NCBI GenBank assembly: GCA_900552075.1
Contig: URYL01000007.1
Location: 76,976 to 140,975, forward strand
Length of the DNA stretch: 64,000 bases
Origin: an uncultured Bacteroides sp.
Lineage (GTDB): Bacteria > Bacteroidota > Bacteroidia > Bacteroidales > Bacteroidaceae
Reading direction: 5' to 3'
The translations under genes and the position numbers were made by a program. Below are positions 34,841 through 43,538 of this stretch, piece by piece. The notes below the pieces were generated by a model. It searched no databases, was not told the DNA's origin, and saw nothing but the letters and a program-made list of their open reading frames with translations. Each line of letters begins with the position of its first letter. Within the stretch, counting starts at the first letter, position 1.

Positions 34841-37045
34841 ATGGAAACATCCCTCTTCTGGCTGATACCGGCCGCATCGCTACTGGCATTGGCACTTGCC
34901 GGATATTTCTACCGGCAGATGAAACAGGAAAGCGAAGGCACTCCTGCCATGGCACGCATCGCTTCGTACGTGCGGCAAGGAGCCATGTCGTACCTGAAAC
35001 AGCAATATAAAATTGTCACTATCGTGTTTATCGCCCTGGCGGTGCTGTTTGCCATCATGGCCTACGGGTTCAACCTGCAAAACCACTGGGTGCCTGTGGC
35101 CTTCCTGACGGGAGGATTCTTTTCCGGCCTTTCGGGCTATCTGGGCATGAAAACGGCTACCTACGCTTCAGCACGCACAGCGAATGCAGCCCGGAACTCT
35201 TTGAACAAAGGCCTGAAAGTGGCCTTCCGCAGCGGAGCCGTCATGGGACTGGTAGTGGTCGGACTGGGATTATTTGATATTTCTTTCTGGTATCTGTTGC
35301 TGGAACAATGCATCCCGGAAGATGCCCTGAATCCGACGGCCAAACTGTGCATCATTACCACCACCATGCTGACTTTCGGTATGGGAGCCTCCACACAGGC
35401 CCTCTTTGCCCGTGTAGGCGGAGGAATCTACACCAAGGCAGCCGATGTGGGAGCCGACCTAGTAGGGAAAGTAGAAGCGGGTATCCCGGAAGATGACCCG
35501 CGCAACCCGGCGACCATTGCCGACAACGTAGGTGACAATGTGGGCGATGTGGCCGGAATGGGAGCCGACCTCTATGAATCTTATTGCGGGTCCATTCTGG
35601 CCACAGCAGCCTTGGGAGCGGCGGCCTACATCGGGACCGGCGATACGGTCATGCAGTTCAAGGCAGTCATTGCCCCGATGTTGATTGCAGCAGTCGGTAT
35701 CCTCTTGTCCATCATCGGTATTTTTGCCGTACGTACCAAAGAAGACGCTGGCATGAGGGAACTGCTCCGGGCCTTGTCAACGGGTACCAACCTCAGTGCG
35801 GGACTGATTGTCATCGCTACGTTCGTGATTCTTTGGCTGTTGCAGCTGGAGAACTGGCTCTACATCTCCTGTGCCGTTGTCATCGGACTGGTGGTCGGAG
35901 TCATCATCGGACAATCGACAGAATTCTATACCTCTCAATCCTACAAGCCGACCCGTAAACTGGCGGAAAGCGGAAAAACCGGACCGGCCACGGTCATCAT
36001 CTCAGGCATCGGACTGGGCATGGTATCTACCACGATTCCGGTCATCGCCGTCGTAGCGGGTATCATCCTGTCCTACTGGCTGGCCTCGGGATTTGACTTC
36101 ACAAACATCAGTATGGGACTCTACGGCATCGGCATTGCAGCGGTGGGCATGTTGTCTACTTTAGGTATTACGTTGGCTACGGATGCGTATGGCCCGATAG
36201 CCGACAACGCCGGAGGCAATGCCGAGATGAGCGGGCTGGGAGAAGAAGTACGCAAACGGACCGATGCGCTGGATTCCTTGGGAAACACCACGGCAGCCAC
36301 CGGAAAAGGATTTGCCATCGGTTCGGCAGCCTTGACCGGACTGGCCCTGTTAGCTTCTTACATCGAAGAAATCCGTATCGGACTGGAACGCATCGGTACG
36401 ACGGTACTGGAACTGCCCAACGGACTGGAAGTAGTCATTCACGAAGCCGGATTCACGGATTTCATGATGTACTACGACGTCACACTGATGAATCCGAAAG
36501 TGCTGTCTGGAATGTTCATCGGCAGCATGATGGCCTTCCTGTTCTGCGGACTGACCATGAATGCGGTGGGCAGAGCAGCAGCCCACATGGTAGAAGAAGT
36601 GCGCCGGCAGTTCCGTGAAATCAAAGGAATTCTGGAAGGCAAGGCGGAACCGGATTATGCGCGCTGCGTACAAATCTCCACATTAGGTGCCCAAAAAGAA
36701 ATGGTATTCCCTTCCCTGCTGGCCATTATCGCCCCCATTGTGACGGGACTGCTGTTCGGGGTACCGGGCGTCATCGGGCTACTGATAGGGGGATTGTCAT
36801 CGGGCTTTATCCTGGCCATCTTCATGGCTAACTCCGGCGGTGCCTGGGACAATGCGAAGAAATATGTGGAAGAAGGCAACTTTGGCGGGAAAGGCAGCGA
36901 AGTACACCGAGCCACCGTGGTAGGTGATACGGTGGGCGACCCGTTCAAGGATACTTCCGGTCCGAGCCTGAACATCCTCATCAAACTGATGAGCATGGTG
37001 GCCATCGTCATGGCCGGACTGACCGTCTCCTGGAGCTTGTTCTAA
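34841..37045 (+). CDS. hppA: Membrane-bound ion-pumping pyrophosphatase
   Basis: 734 residues with about 16 membrane helices. Pyrophosphate/Mg sites are visible in DVGADLVGKVEAG and in IADNVGDNVGDVAG, and again near the C-terminus in VVGDTVGDPFKDTSGPS. In GNTTAATGKG the residue after the two Thr is Ala (about 485), as in the K+-dependent subfamily; K+-independent enzymes have Lys there. Known: K+-dependent bacterial enzymes pump Na+, H+ or both, and a Bacteroides vulgatus enzyme was reported to move both. It recovers energy from PPi made in biosynthesis. Monocistronic with a terminator. Confidence 0.95.
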   Translation: METSLFWLIPAASLLALALAGYFYRQMKQESEGTPAMARIASYVRQGAMSYLKQQYKIVTIVFIALAVLFAIMAYGFNLQNHWVPVAFLTGGFFSGLSGYLGMKTATYASARTANAARNSLNKGLKVAFRSGAVMGLVVVGLGLFDISFWYLLLEQCIPEDALNPTAKLCIITTTMLTFGMGASTQALFARVGGGIYTKAADVGADLVGKVEAGIPEDDPRNPATIADNVGDNVGDVAGMGADLYESYCGSILATAALGAAAYIGTGDTVMQFKAVIAPMLIAAVGILLSIIGIFAVRTKEDAGMRELLRALSTGTNLSAGLIVIATFVILWLLQLENWLYISCAVVIGLVVGVIIGQSTEFYTSQSYKPTRKLAESGKTGPATVIISGIGLGMVSTTIPVIAVVAGIILSYWLASGFDFTNISMGLYGIGIAAVGMLSTLGITLATDAYGPIADNAGGNAEMSGLGEEVRKRTDALDSLGNTTAATGKGFAIGSAALTGLALLASYIEEIRIGLERIGTTVLELPNGLEVVIHEAGFTDFMMYYDVTLMNPKVLSGMFIGSMMAFLFCGLTMNAVGRAAAHMVEEVRRQFREIKGILEGKAEPDYARCVQISTLGAQKEMVFPSLLAIIAPIVTGLLFGVPGVIGLLIGGLSSGFILAIFMANSGGAWDNAKKYVEEGNFGGKGSEVHRATVVGDTVGDPFKDTSGPSLNILIKLMSMVAIVMAGLTVSWSLF

Positions 37046-37115
37046 GCAGACTCTCCAATAGCAATTATAGAAATGTAACCTCCATTAGAAGATTGGAAAC
37101 TGAATAATAACCACA

Positions 37116-37180
37116 CAAAAAATCTCCTGCTCAGCCTCAGTTCATTCGAACTTTCCGACTGAAAGCAGGAGATTTTTTAC
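37116..37180. terminator. Bidirectional terminator between hppA and the ACT gene
   Basis: 14-bp perfect inverted repeat (37117-37130 with 37165-37178) with A-run and T-run, between convergent genes. Confidence 0.85.
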
Positions 37181-37212
37181 TTTAGTCTTTCTTTACAGAC
37201 TGTCTCTTTTTC

Positions 37213-37629
37213 CTAAAGTTCATCTTTCCCCAGCACACGGCAATGATGCGCTTCGAGCACTTTCAAACAATGCTCCATGTCATTGGGTTTGATGACCACA
37301 TGGGCCTGATCGGCCTGGGCAAACGCATACATGTATTCAATGAAAATCTGCTCTTCAGCCAGATATTCCAATACCACAGCCAGCGAACCGGGTACATTGT
37401 CACACGACAGACAGACCACATCGGTCGACATCACGGCAAAATCTTTTGCCCGGAGCACCTCGACTGCCTTCTCCACATCGGAAACAATCAAGCGTAAAAT
37501 GCCAAAATCGGTAGTCTCGGCCATACTGAAGGCATGCATGTTGATGCCGTTTGCTCCCAACGCATGCACCACGTCATTGATTCTTCCGGTCTTATTTTCC
37601 AGAAAAACGGATAATTGTTTGATTATCAT
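37213..37629 (-). CDS. Tandem ACT-domain protein
   Basis: 138 residues containing two ACT domains (about 1-65 and 70-138) and no enzyme domain, so a stand-alone amino-acid or 2-oxo-acid sensor. First motif KQLSVFLENKTGRINDVVHAL is typical. Last gene of the ior-paaK operon, 16 bp after paaK. A feedback role on the ligase or oxidoreductase is inferred from context only. Confidence 0.83.
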   Translation of the reverse strand: MIIKQLSVFLENKTGRINDVVHALGANGINMHAFSMAETTDFGILRLIVSDVEKAVEVLRAKDFAVMSTDVVCLSCDNVPGSLAVVLEYLAEEQIFIEYMYAFAQADQAHVVIKPNDMEHCLKVLEAHHCRVLGKDEL

Positions 37630-37645
37630 AGATTCATTTCTTTAG

Positions 37646-38947
37646 TTACACCAATACTCGGTTATCAATCACACGTTTGGACTTTCCCTGGCTACGGGCT
37701 ATGCTGTTCGGTTCCACCAGTTTGACTTCCGCACTGATGGAGAGCACACTCTTCAAGCGGTCGGAAAGGGTCTTCTTCAGCTTCAGCATGGAACCGATAT
37801 CGTCGCTGAAAAAGTCGCGGCGCACTTCTACCTGTACTTCCAGCGTATCGAGGTTGTTCTTGCGGTCGACCACCAGCAGATACTGCGGTTCAAATTCCTT
37901 CATGCCCAAAATCACACTTTCCACCTGCGACGGGAAGACATTGATACCCCGGATAATCAGCATATCGTCGCTTCGACCCATAATCGGTGTCATACGCACG
38001 CTGGTACGTCCGCAAGGACACGGGTCAGCAATCAGAGAAGTCAGGTCTTTGGTACGATAGCGGAGCAGCGGCATGCCCTCCTTGGTCAATGTGGTAAACA
38101 CCAGCTCTCCCTGCGTACCATACGGCAAGTTCTGACATGTCACAGGGTCGATGATTTCCGGATAGAAATGGTCTTCATTGATATGGGAACCATACTGCTC
38201 CTGACATTCGTAAGACACGCCTGGCCCCATAATCTCGCTCAATCCATAAATGTTGTAGCCCTTCAGTCCCAAACGGCTCTGGATTTCCTGACGCATGTTT
38301 TCTGTCCAAGGTTCAGCTCCGAAAGCGCCGATACGCAATCCCAGTTCTTCCTTGCGGATACCCATCCGTTCCACCACCTCTGCCAGATACAAGGCATACG
38401 AAGGCGTACAGGCAATGCCCGTGATATGCAAATCCCGAATCAGGCGTACATGCTTTTCCGTATTTCCCGTAGATGCCGGAATCACAGTTGCTCCTAAATT
38501 CTCTACGCCATAGTGCGCTCCCAGTCCGCCGGTAAACAGACCATATCCGTAACTCACGGAAAACGTATCGTCACGGGTTACGCCATATGCCGAAAGACAA
38601 CGTGACATCACCTCCGACCAGATAGACAAATCACGGCGGGTATATCCCACGATGGTCGGGTTACCGGTCGTTCCGGAAGAAGCATGCACACGCACCACTT
38701 CCGAAAGAGGAGCCGCCATCAGCCCGTACGGATAATTGTCCCGCAAATCCTGTTTGGTGGTAAAAGGCAGTTTCGTGATGTCCTCAATTTCCCGGATGTC
38801 ATCGGGCGTGAGGTCCATCTCCTGCATCTTGTGCCGATAGAAAGGCACATTATGGTACACATACTGTACCAATTTACACAAACGCTTCCCCTGCAGCTCA
38901 CGCATCTGTTCACGCGGCATACATTCTTTGTTCGGATTCCAAATCAT
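37646..38947 (-). CDS. paaK: Phenylacetate-CoA ligase
   Basis: 433 residues of the adenylate-forming family. P-loop-like motif HASSGTTGNPTIVGYT (about 88-103), YGLSEIMGPG and the C-terminal RSDDMLIIRGINVFPSQVE identify PaaK. It activates phenylacetate or another aryl acid with ATP and CoA; in the presence of IorAB it may instead run towards ATP formation from aryl-acetyl-CoA. Fifth gene of the operon. Confidence 0.92.
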   Translation of the reverse strand: MIWNPNKECMPREQMRELQGKRLCKLVQYVYHNVPFYRHKMQEMDLTPDDIREIEDITKLPFTTKQDLRDNYPYGLMAAPLSEVVRVHASSGTTGNPTIVGYTRRDLSIWSEVMSRCLSAYGVTRDDTFSVSYGYGLFTGGLGAHYGVENLGATVIPASTGNTEKHVRLIRDLHITGIACTPSYALYLAEVVERMGIRKEELGLRIGAFGAEPWTENMRQEIQSRLGLKGYNIYGLSEIMGPGVSYECQEQYGSHINEDHFYPEIIDPVTCQNLPYGTQGELVFTTLTKEGMPLLRYRTKDLTSLIADPCPCGRTSVRMTPIMGRSDDMLIIRGINVFPSQVESVILGMKEFEPQYLLVVDRKNNLDTLEVQVEVRRDFFSDDIGSMLKLKKTLSDRLKSVLSISAEVKLVEPNSIARSQGKSKRVIDNRVLV

Positions 38948-38980
38948 AGTGTGTTTTTCTTTATTTCTGTAATAGTCTGG

Positions 38981-40303
38981 TTATTTGCTCGGCACAGGAT
39001 GGTCTTCCTGAAAAGCCTTCATCCGTTCTTCCAGCACCGGATAGAGCTCCTCCCGCATCCGGGAAGTACAGGCTCTCACACCCTGCTGTTCACTGCCCGT
39101 CGTCGACAGAGAGATGCTGCTCACCCCGTACATCATCAGTTCACGGAGCAACTCACCGCCCGTCAGTCCGGGATAGCCCAAGGTAAAGAAAAAGCCATCA
39201 CCTACCTGCTGGGTGACATCCTTATCGTATACTACCGAAAAACCATAACGGGTGAAAATCTGTTTCATCCGATGCGCACGTCGTTCATACTCACGGACGT
39301 CTTCCACAAAATTGATTTCGCCCGTAACGGACTTTTCCAGCATCTCTGCCATGGCATACTGGGTAGTAGCCGTGCAGCCTGAAGTAATCATATACAGGAT
39401 AGAAGCAATGAAGGTCGGCCCGAATACGCCTGAATCCTCATAACGGGAAGCCAAGGCCGGATACTGCGTATCGAACAGCTTATCGGACACACAAGCCAAA
39501 GCAATGCGCTGTCCTGCATAGCTGAAAATCTTGGAGGCAGACAGCATGAGAATATAATTGTCGGTATAACGGGCCACCGTAGGCACGAAAGGAGGCTGAT
39601 AAGGACGGCCGAACGCATGGCGGAAGTCCATACAGAAATATGCCTGGTCTTCCATCACTATCGCATCATACTGCGTAGCCAGTTCTCCGATGATTTTCAG
39701 TTCACTTTCTTCCAGGCAAATCCAAGCCGGATTGTTGGGATTGGAATAGACAATGGCCGCAATATCTCCTTTGGAAAGAAAACTTTCCAGTTTGGCACGC
39801 AACGGTTCTCCCCGGAAATCATGGATATCAAACGACTCCCACGCAATGCCTAAAATGCGCAACTGGGACTTCTGTATCGGGAAACCCGGGTCGATGAACA
39901 GCACCTTGTTTTTCCCGGGAATCCGCTGGGTACAGGCGATAAAGGCTCCGAAAGAACCCGCAACCGACCCCGTAGTGGGAACACATGCCCGAGGAGAAAT
40001 ATCAATATTGATGAATGCTTTGACAAAGCGGGAGGCAGCCTGTTTCAATTCCGCCACACCGGCAGCAGCCGGATACTGGGAACCGACTCCCCTGTCAAGC
40101 GCTTTTTTCTCGGCTTCAATACCTATCTTGTTCGCAGGAAGACCGGGAGATCCCTGATCCATCCGGATAAATGGAATACCCGTGAGTTCTTCCAGACGGG
40201 ACGCCACCAGCAACACATCGCCGATGGTTGCATTGGACAAATCGGCCACCTTCATCTCTTTGGCCACAGAATTGACCAGTTCTTCACTAAACACGCAACT
40301 CAT
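38981..40303 (-). CDS. PLP-dependent aminotransferase, class I/II
   Basis: 440 residues, fold type I. The PLP lysine is in LSASKIFSYAGQR (about 261), with NPNNPAW (about 173) and the RT/SMS-type C-terminal arginine region. Specificity cannot be read, but its place between iorAB and paaK suggests an aromatic or branched amino-acid donor that supplies the 2-oxo acid for IorAB. It starts 6 bp after iorB. Confidence 0.85.
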   Translation of the reverse strand: MSCVFSEELVNSVAKEMKVADLSNATIGDVLLVASRLEELTGIPFIRMDQGSPGLPANKIGIEAEKKALDRGVGSQYPAAAGVAELKQAASRFVKAFINIDISPRACVPTTGSVAGSFGAFIACTQRIPGKNKVLFIDPGFPIQKSQLRILGIAWESFDIHDFRGEPLRAKLESFLSKGDIAAIVYSNPNNPAWICLEESELKIIGELATQYDAIVMEDQAYFCMDFRHAFGRPYQPPFVPTVARYTDNYILMLSASKIFSYAGQRIALACVSDKLFDTQYPALASRYEDSGVFGPTFIASILYMITSGCTATTQYAMAEMLEKSVTGEINFVEDVREYERRAHRMKQIFTRYGFSVVYDKDVTQQVGDGFFFTLGYPGLTGGELLRELMMYGVSSISLSTTGSEQQGVRACTSRMREELYPVLEERMKAFQEDHPVPSK

Positions 40304-40309
40304 AAGCCC

Positions 40310-40897
40310 TTAGAATTTCAATTGTTTCACATATTCATGACCGATATCAAAGGCCTTGTAGTTCATTTGGACCACCTCTTCGCCTTTCGAAGCAAAGATA
40401 CGCCCCACACTTTCCCGCAGCACGTCTGCATTCAGGATTTTCAAGAAAGGTGCCGCCGCGCCCAACAAGATGACATTGGCCGACCTGGGTATCTGGTTTT
40501 CCTTCGCCAGATTCTCTACATCCAATACCACCACATGTGGCTGCGCATGGAGTTCCGCCTTCAGTTTTTCGTCTTCCGGGTAATTGGGAATGTTCTTGAA
40601 CGGAGTGGCCGAAGTGATAATCCACCCGTCTTTCGACAAATACGGAAGATAGCGCAGCGCCTCCATTGGCTCCAATGAAATAATCATGTCTGCCATACCC
40701 AACGGTATCAAATCGGATGCAATCGGCGCCTCCGACAAACGCAGATTCGACTGCACATCGCCTCCTCGCTGACTCATTCCATGTACTTCAGCCTGTTTCA
40801 GGTTCAACCCTAAATGCAGAGCTGCCTCACCAATAATCGTGGCAATAGACAGAATTCCCTGTCCGCCCACTCCAGAAAGTATGATATCTGTTTTCAT
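40310..40897 (-). CDS. iorB: Indolepyruvate oxidoreductase beta subunit
   Basis: 195 residues from the ATG at 40897, which overlaps the iorA stop as ATGA; a longer frame to 40948 lies within iorA. The gamma-type pyruvate-ferredoxin oxidoreductase fold is recognised from ILSGVGGQGIL, EVHGMSQRGGDVQSN and SLEPMEALRYLPYL. With IorA it decarboxylates aryl-pyruvates to aryl-acetyl-CoA and reduces ferredoxin. Confidence 0.93.
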   Translation of the reverse strand: MKTDIILSGVGGQGILSIATIIGEAALHLGLNLKQAEVHGMSQRGGDVQSNLRLSEAPIASDLIPLGMADMIISLEPMEALRYLPYLSKDGWIITSATPFKNIPNYPEDEKLKAELHAQPHVVVLDVENLAKENQIPRSANVILLGAAAPFLKILNADVLRESVGRIFASKGEEVVQMNYKAFDIGHEYVKQLKF

Positions 40898-42513
40898 TGT
40901 TTCTTTGCTTTTTGCTGTTTCAATTTCCGGTTCAACGTCTGCATACATTCCCTACGCGGAATAATGACAGACACCCCCTTGTATTCTATCTCTTCCCGAA
41001 TGACCCGGGTGATTTCTTCCATGTTCTTGGGAAGCGGTACTACTACCCGGACATGCTCCGGCTCCACACCCAGTCCTAAACAAATGGCTTCAAATTTGTT
41101 GGTACCGGCCGAATCCTGTCCCCCGGTCATGGCTGTGGTCAGGTTGTCGGAAATAACGACCGTAATGTTCGAATGGTCGTTCACCGCATCCAGCAGCCCC
41201 GTCATTCCGGAATGGGTGAAAGTGGAATCCCCTATCACGGCAATGGAAGGAAACAGTCCTGCATCGGCTGCTCCTTTGGCCATCGTAATAGAAGCTCCCA
41301 TATCGACACAACTACTCAATGTACGAAAAGGTGGAAGTGCCCCCAATGTATAGCAACCGATATCTCCGAAAATCTTTGCATCCGGATATTCTGCAGCCAC
41401 CCTATTCAAGGCATCATATACATCACGGTGTCCGCATCCCTTGCACAAGGCTGGCGGACGAGGAACTACCTGCTGGGCAGCCGCATAGACCTGTCCACTC
41501 GGCAAGCCCAAGGCCTGACGGACATTATCCGGTGTCAGTTCTCCGGTACGAGGTAACTCACCACTTAAACGGCCTTTCACTACATATTTTGAAGGAAGGA
41601 TACCTTTCAGCTGTTCTTCCACAAAAGGCTGCCCATCTTCTACCACTAAAATCTCTTTGCAAGAGTCTGCCAGACGAGTCAAAGCTTCTACCGGCAAAGG
41701 GTATTGCGAAATCTTCAGTATGGGATAAGGACATCCTTCCGGATAATTTTCCATCACGTAGTTGTAGCCGATGCCACAAGCCACAATCCCTTTCTCGGCC
41801 ATCCCTTCCTGCATGCTCAACAAGTTGTAGGCAGAATGTTCAGACTCAGCCTCCAGTTTCTGCTGATTCTCGATGACTTCCACATAACGACGACGGGCAT
41901 TCCCCGGCAACAACACCCAGTCGGAAGGTACCGACTGACGTCCCGTACAAGTGACTTCTTTCCCGGACGCAGCGACTTCCACTGCCGCGCGGGAATGGGC
42001 CATTCGGGTGGTAATACGCATCAATACCGGAGTGCGCAACTGCTCTGAAAGGTCGTATGCATACGCCATCATGTCGTAGGCTTCCTGCTGGGAGGAAGGT
42101 TCCAATATCGGAATTAAAGCAAACTTACCATAAAAACGAGAATCCTGCTCGTTTTGAGAGGAATGCATGGTAGGATCGTCGGCAGCCAGTACAACTACAC
42201 CTCCATTGACACCCGTAATGGCCGAATTGACAAAAGCATCGGCACATACGTTCATTCCCACGTGTTTCATACAAACCAGTGCCCGCTTGCCCACATACGA
42301 TACCCCCAAGGCTGCTTCCATGGCTGTTTTCTCATTGGTACACCAACTGCTGTGCAACCCGCGCGCTTTCGCTATCGGAGATTCCTGTATATATTCGGTA
42401 ATTTCGGTCGAAGGAGTTCCCGGATAGGCATAAACCCCGGAAATTCCTGCGTGAATGGCGCCCAGCGCTATCGCCTGGTCGCCCAATAACAAAAGTTTAT
42501 GATTGTCTTTCAT
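40894..42513 (-). CDS. iorA: Indolepyruvate ferredoxin oxidoreductase alpha subunit
   Basis: 539 residues. N-terminal pyrimidine-binding region (GISGVYAYPGTPSTEITEY) and TPP-binding region (CKGCGHRDVYDAL, GDIGCYTLG, GDSTFTHSGMTGL with DNLTTAMTGGQ) are complete. Most IorA proteins run past 600 residues because two 4Fe-4S motifs follow the TPP domain; this one ends right after IIPRRECM with a Lys/Gln-rich tail and no ferredoxin cysteines. Electron exit must use another protein or the cluster is lost. Second gene of the operon, 13 bp after the omega-amidase. Confidence 0.92.
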   Translation of the reverse strand: MKDNHKLLLLGDQAIALGAIHAGISGVYAYPGTPSTEITEYIQESPIAKARGLHSSWCTNEKTAMEAALGVSYVGKRALVCMKHVGMNVCADAFVNSAITGVNGGVVVLAADDPTMHSSQNEQDSRFYGKFALIPILEPSSQQEAYDMMAYAYDLSEQLRTPVLMRITTRMAHSRAAVEVAASGKEVTCTGRQSVPSDWVLLPGNARRRYVEVIENQQKLEAESEHSAYNLLSMQEGMAEKGIVACGIGYNYVMENYPEGCPYPILKISQYPLPVEALTRLADSCKEILVVEDGQPFVEEQLKGILPSKYVVKGRLSGELPRTGELTPDNVRQALGLPSGQVYAAAQQVVPRPPALCKGCGHRDVYDALNRVAAEYPDAKIFGDIGCYTLGALPPFRTLSSCVDMGASITMAKGAADAGLFPSIAVIGDSTFTHSGMTGLLDAVNDHSNITVVISDNLTTAMTGGQDSAGTNKFEAICLGLGVEPEHVRVVVPLPKNMEEITRVIREEIEYKGVSVIIPRRECMQTLNRKLKQQKAKKQ

Positions 42514-42526
42514 AAATATTAAGAAG

Positions 42527-43288
42527 TTAATTCAATGTAAAAGAATCTGCATCATTCAGTACGGGGAACTTTTTCCGAAAGGCTTCCAGCTCTTCCATGT
42601 CAATGGAGACCTCAATCTGTTCCTGTTCTCCGTCGGCACACGCCGCAAGGGTCCGTCCATACGGATCAATGGCTGCCGTACCGCCACAATAATCACAATA
42701 CGGGTCCTTTCCCACTCGGTTTACGCCCAATACATAGCACTGGTTTTCAATGGCTCTCGCCCGCAACAAAGCCTTCCAAGCCTCCACTCTGGGAGAAGGC
42801 CAGCTGGCTACATACAACGCCACATCGTAATCGCCCCGATTCCGGGACCATACGGGGAACCGTAGGTCGTAGCATACTTCCAGCAGGAAACGTACCCCAC
42901 GGAAATTCACCACTACACGCTCCGTACCGGCCGTATAATGCTTGTCTTCTCCTCCATACGTGAACAAATGCTTTTTGTCGTACCATTGCACATTCCCATC
43001 GGGATGCACAAAGAAAAAACGGTTATAGAATTTCCCGTTTTCCTCAATAGAGATACTGCCGGCAAGGGCACAATCATGTGCACATGCCGTCTGCTTCATC
43101 CATTGTAAGGTAGGACTTTCTACAGGCTCCGCAATACCTTCCGGTAACGTACAAAAACCCGTGGAAAACATTTCCGGAAGCACAAACAAATCGACTTTAT
43201 CGTAACGATCAATGACCTTTCCCATGTGAGCCACATTAGCTTCAGGGTCAGCCCAGCAAATATCTGTCTGCAATAAGATTATTTTCAT
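42527..43288 (-). CDS. Nitrilase-family amidase (omega-amidase-like)
   Basis: 253 residues. The Glu-Lys-Cys triad of the carbon-nitrogen hydrolase family is visible: Glu in FVLPEMFSTGF (about 40), Lys in YDKKHLF (about 107) and Cys in EVCYDLRFPVW (about 140). Close to YafV, an omega-amidase that hydrolyses 2-oxoglutaramate made by glutamine transaminases. As first gene of an operon with an aminotransferase, it would pull transamination forward. Start at 43288 or 43297. Confidence 0.86.
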   Translation of the reverse strand: MKIILLQTDICWADPEANVAHMGKVIDRYDKVDLFVLPEMFSTGFCTLPEGIAEPVESPTLQWMKQTACAHDCALAGSISIEENGKFYNRFFFVHPDGNVQWYDKKHLFTYGGEDKHYTAGTERVVVNFRGVRFLLEVCYDLRFPVWSRNRGDYDVALYVASWPSPRVEAWKALLRARAIENQCYVLGVNRVGKDPYCDYCGGTAAIDPYGRTLAACADGEQEQIEVSIDMEELEAFRKKFPVLNDADSFTLN

Positions 43289-43311
43289 GCTTTTCATTCA
43301 TTAGAAACGCC

Positions 43312-43342
43312 CAAAGGTAACGATTTAATTACAGAAAGCAAA
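43312..43342 (-). promoter_or_regulatory. Promoter of the omega-amidase-ior-paaK operon
   Basis: TTTG, 19 bp, TACCTTTG on the minus strand, 23 bp upstream of the first gene. Confidence 0.65.
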
Positions 43343-43502
43343 TTTTAGCTTCAAAATACTTCTATACAAAAACAAAATGTACATTTTTGAAATTTCTCAT
43401 TCATATCCCTGTTTTTTCACCTATTTCTTAATAACTTGGCTATTCTCAGGCTTTTTATTCTAAAAGAACCTTATAAATAGAGGTAAATTGCAAAATGTTT
43501 TT

Positions 43503-43510
43503 TATTTTTG
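43503..43510 (+). promoter_or_regulatory. -7 element of lysS
   Basis: TATTTTTG, 28 bp before the ATG at 43539. Confidence 0.45.
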
Positions 43511-43538
43511 TGGCCAAAATGAGTTAATATACTAACAA

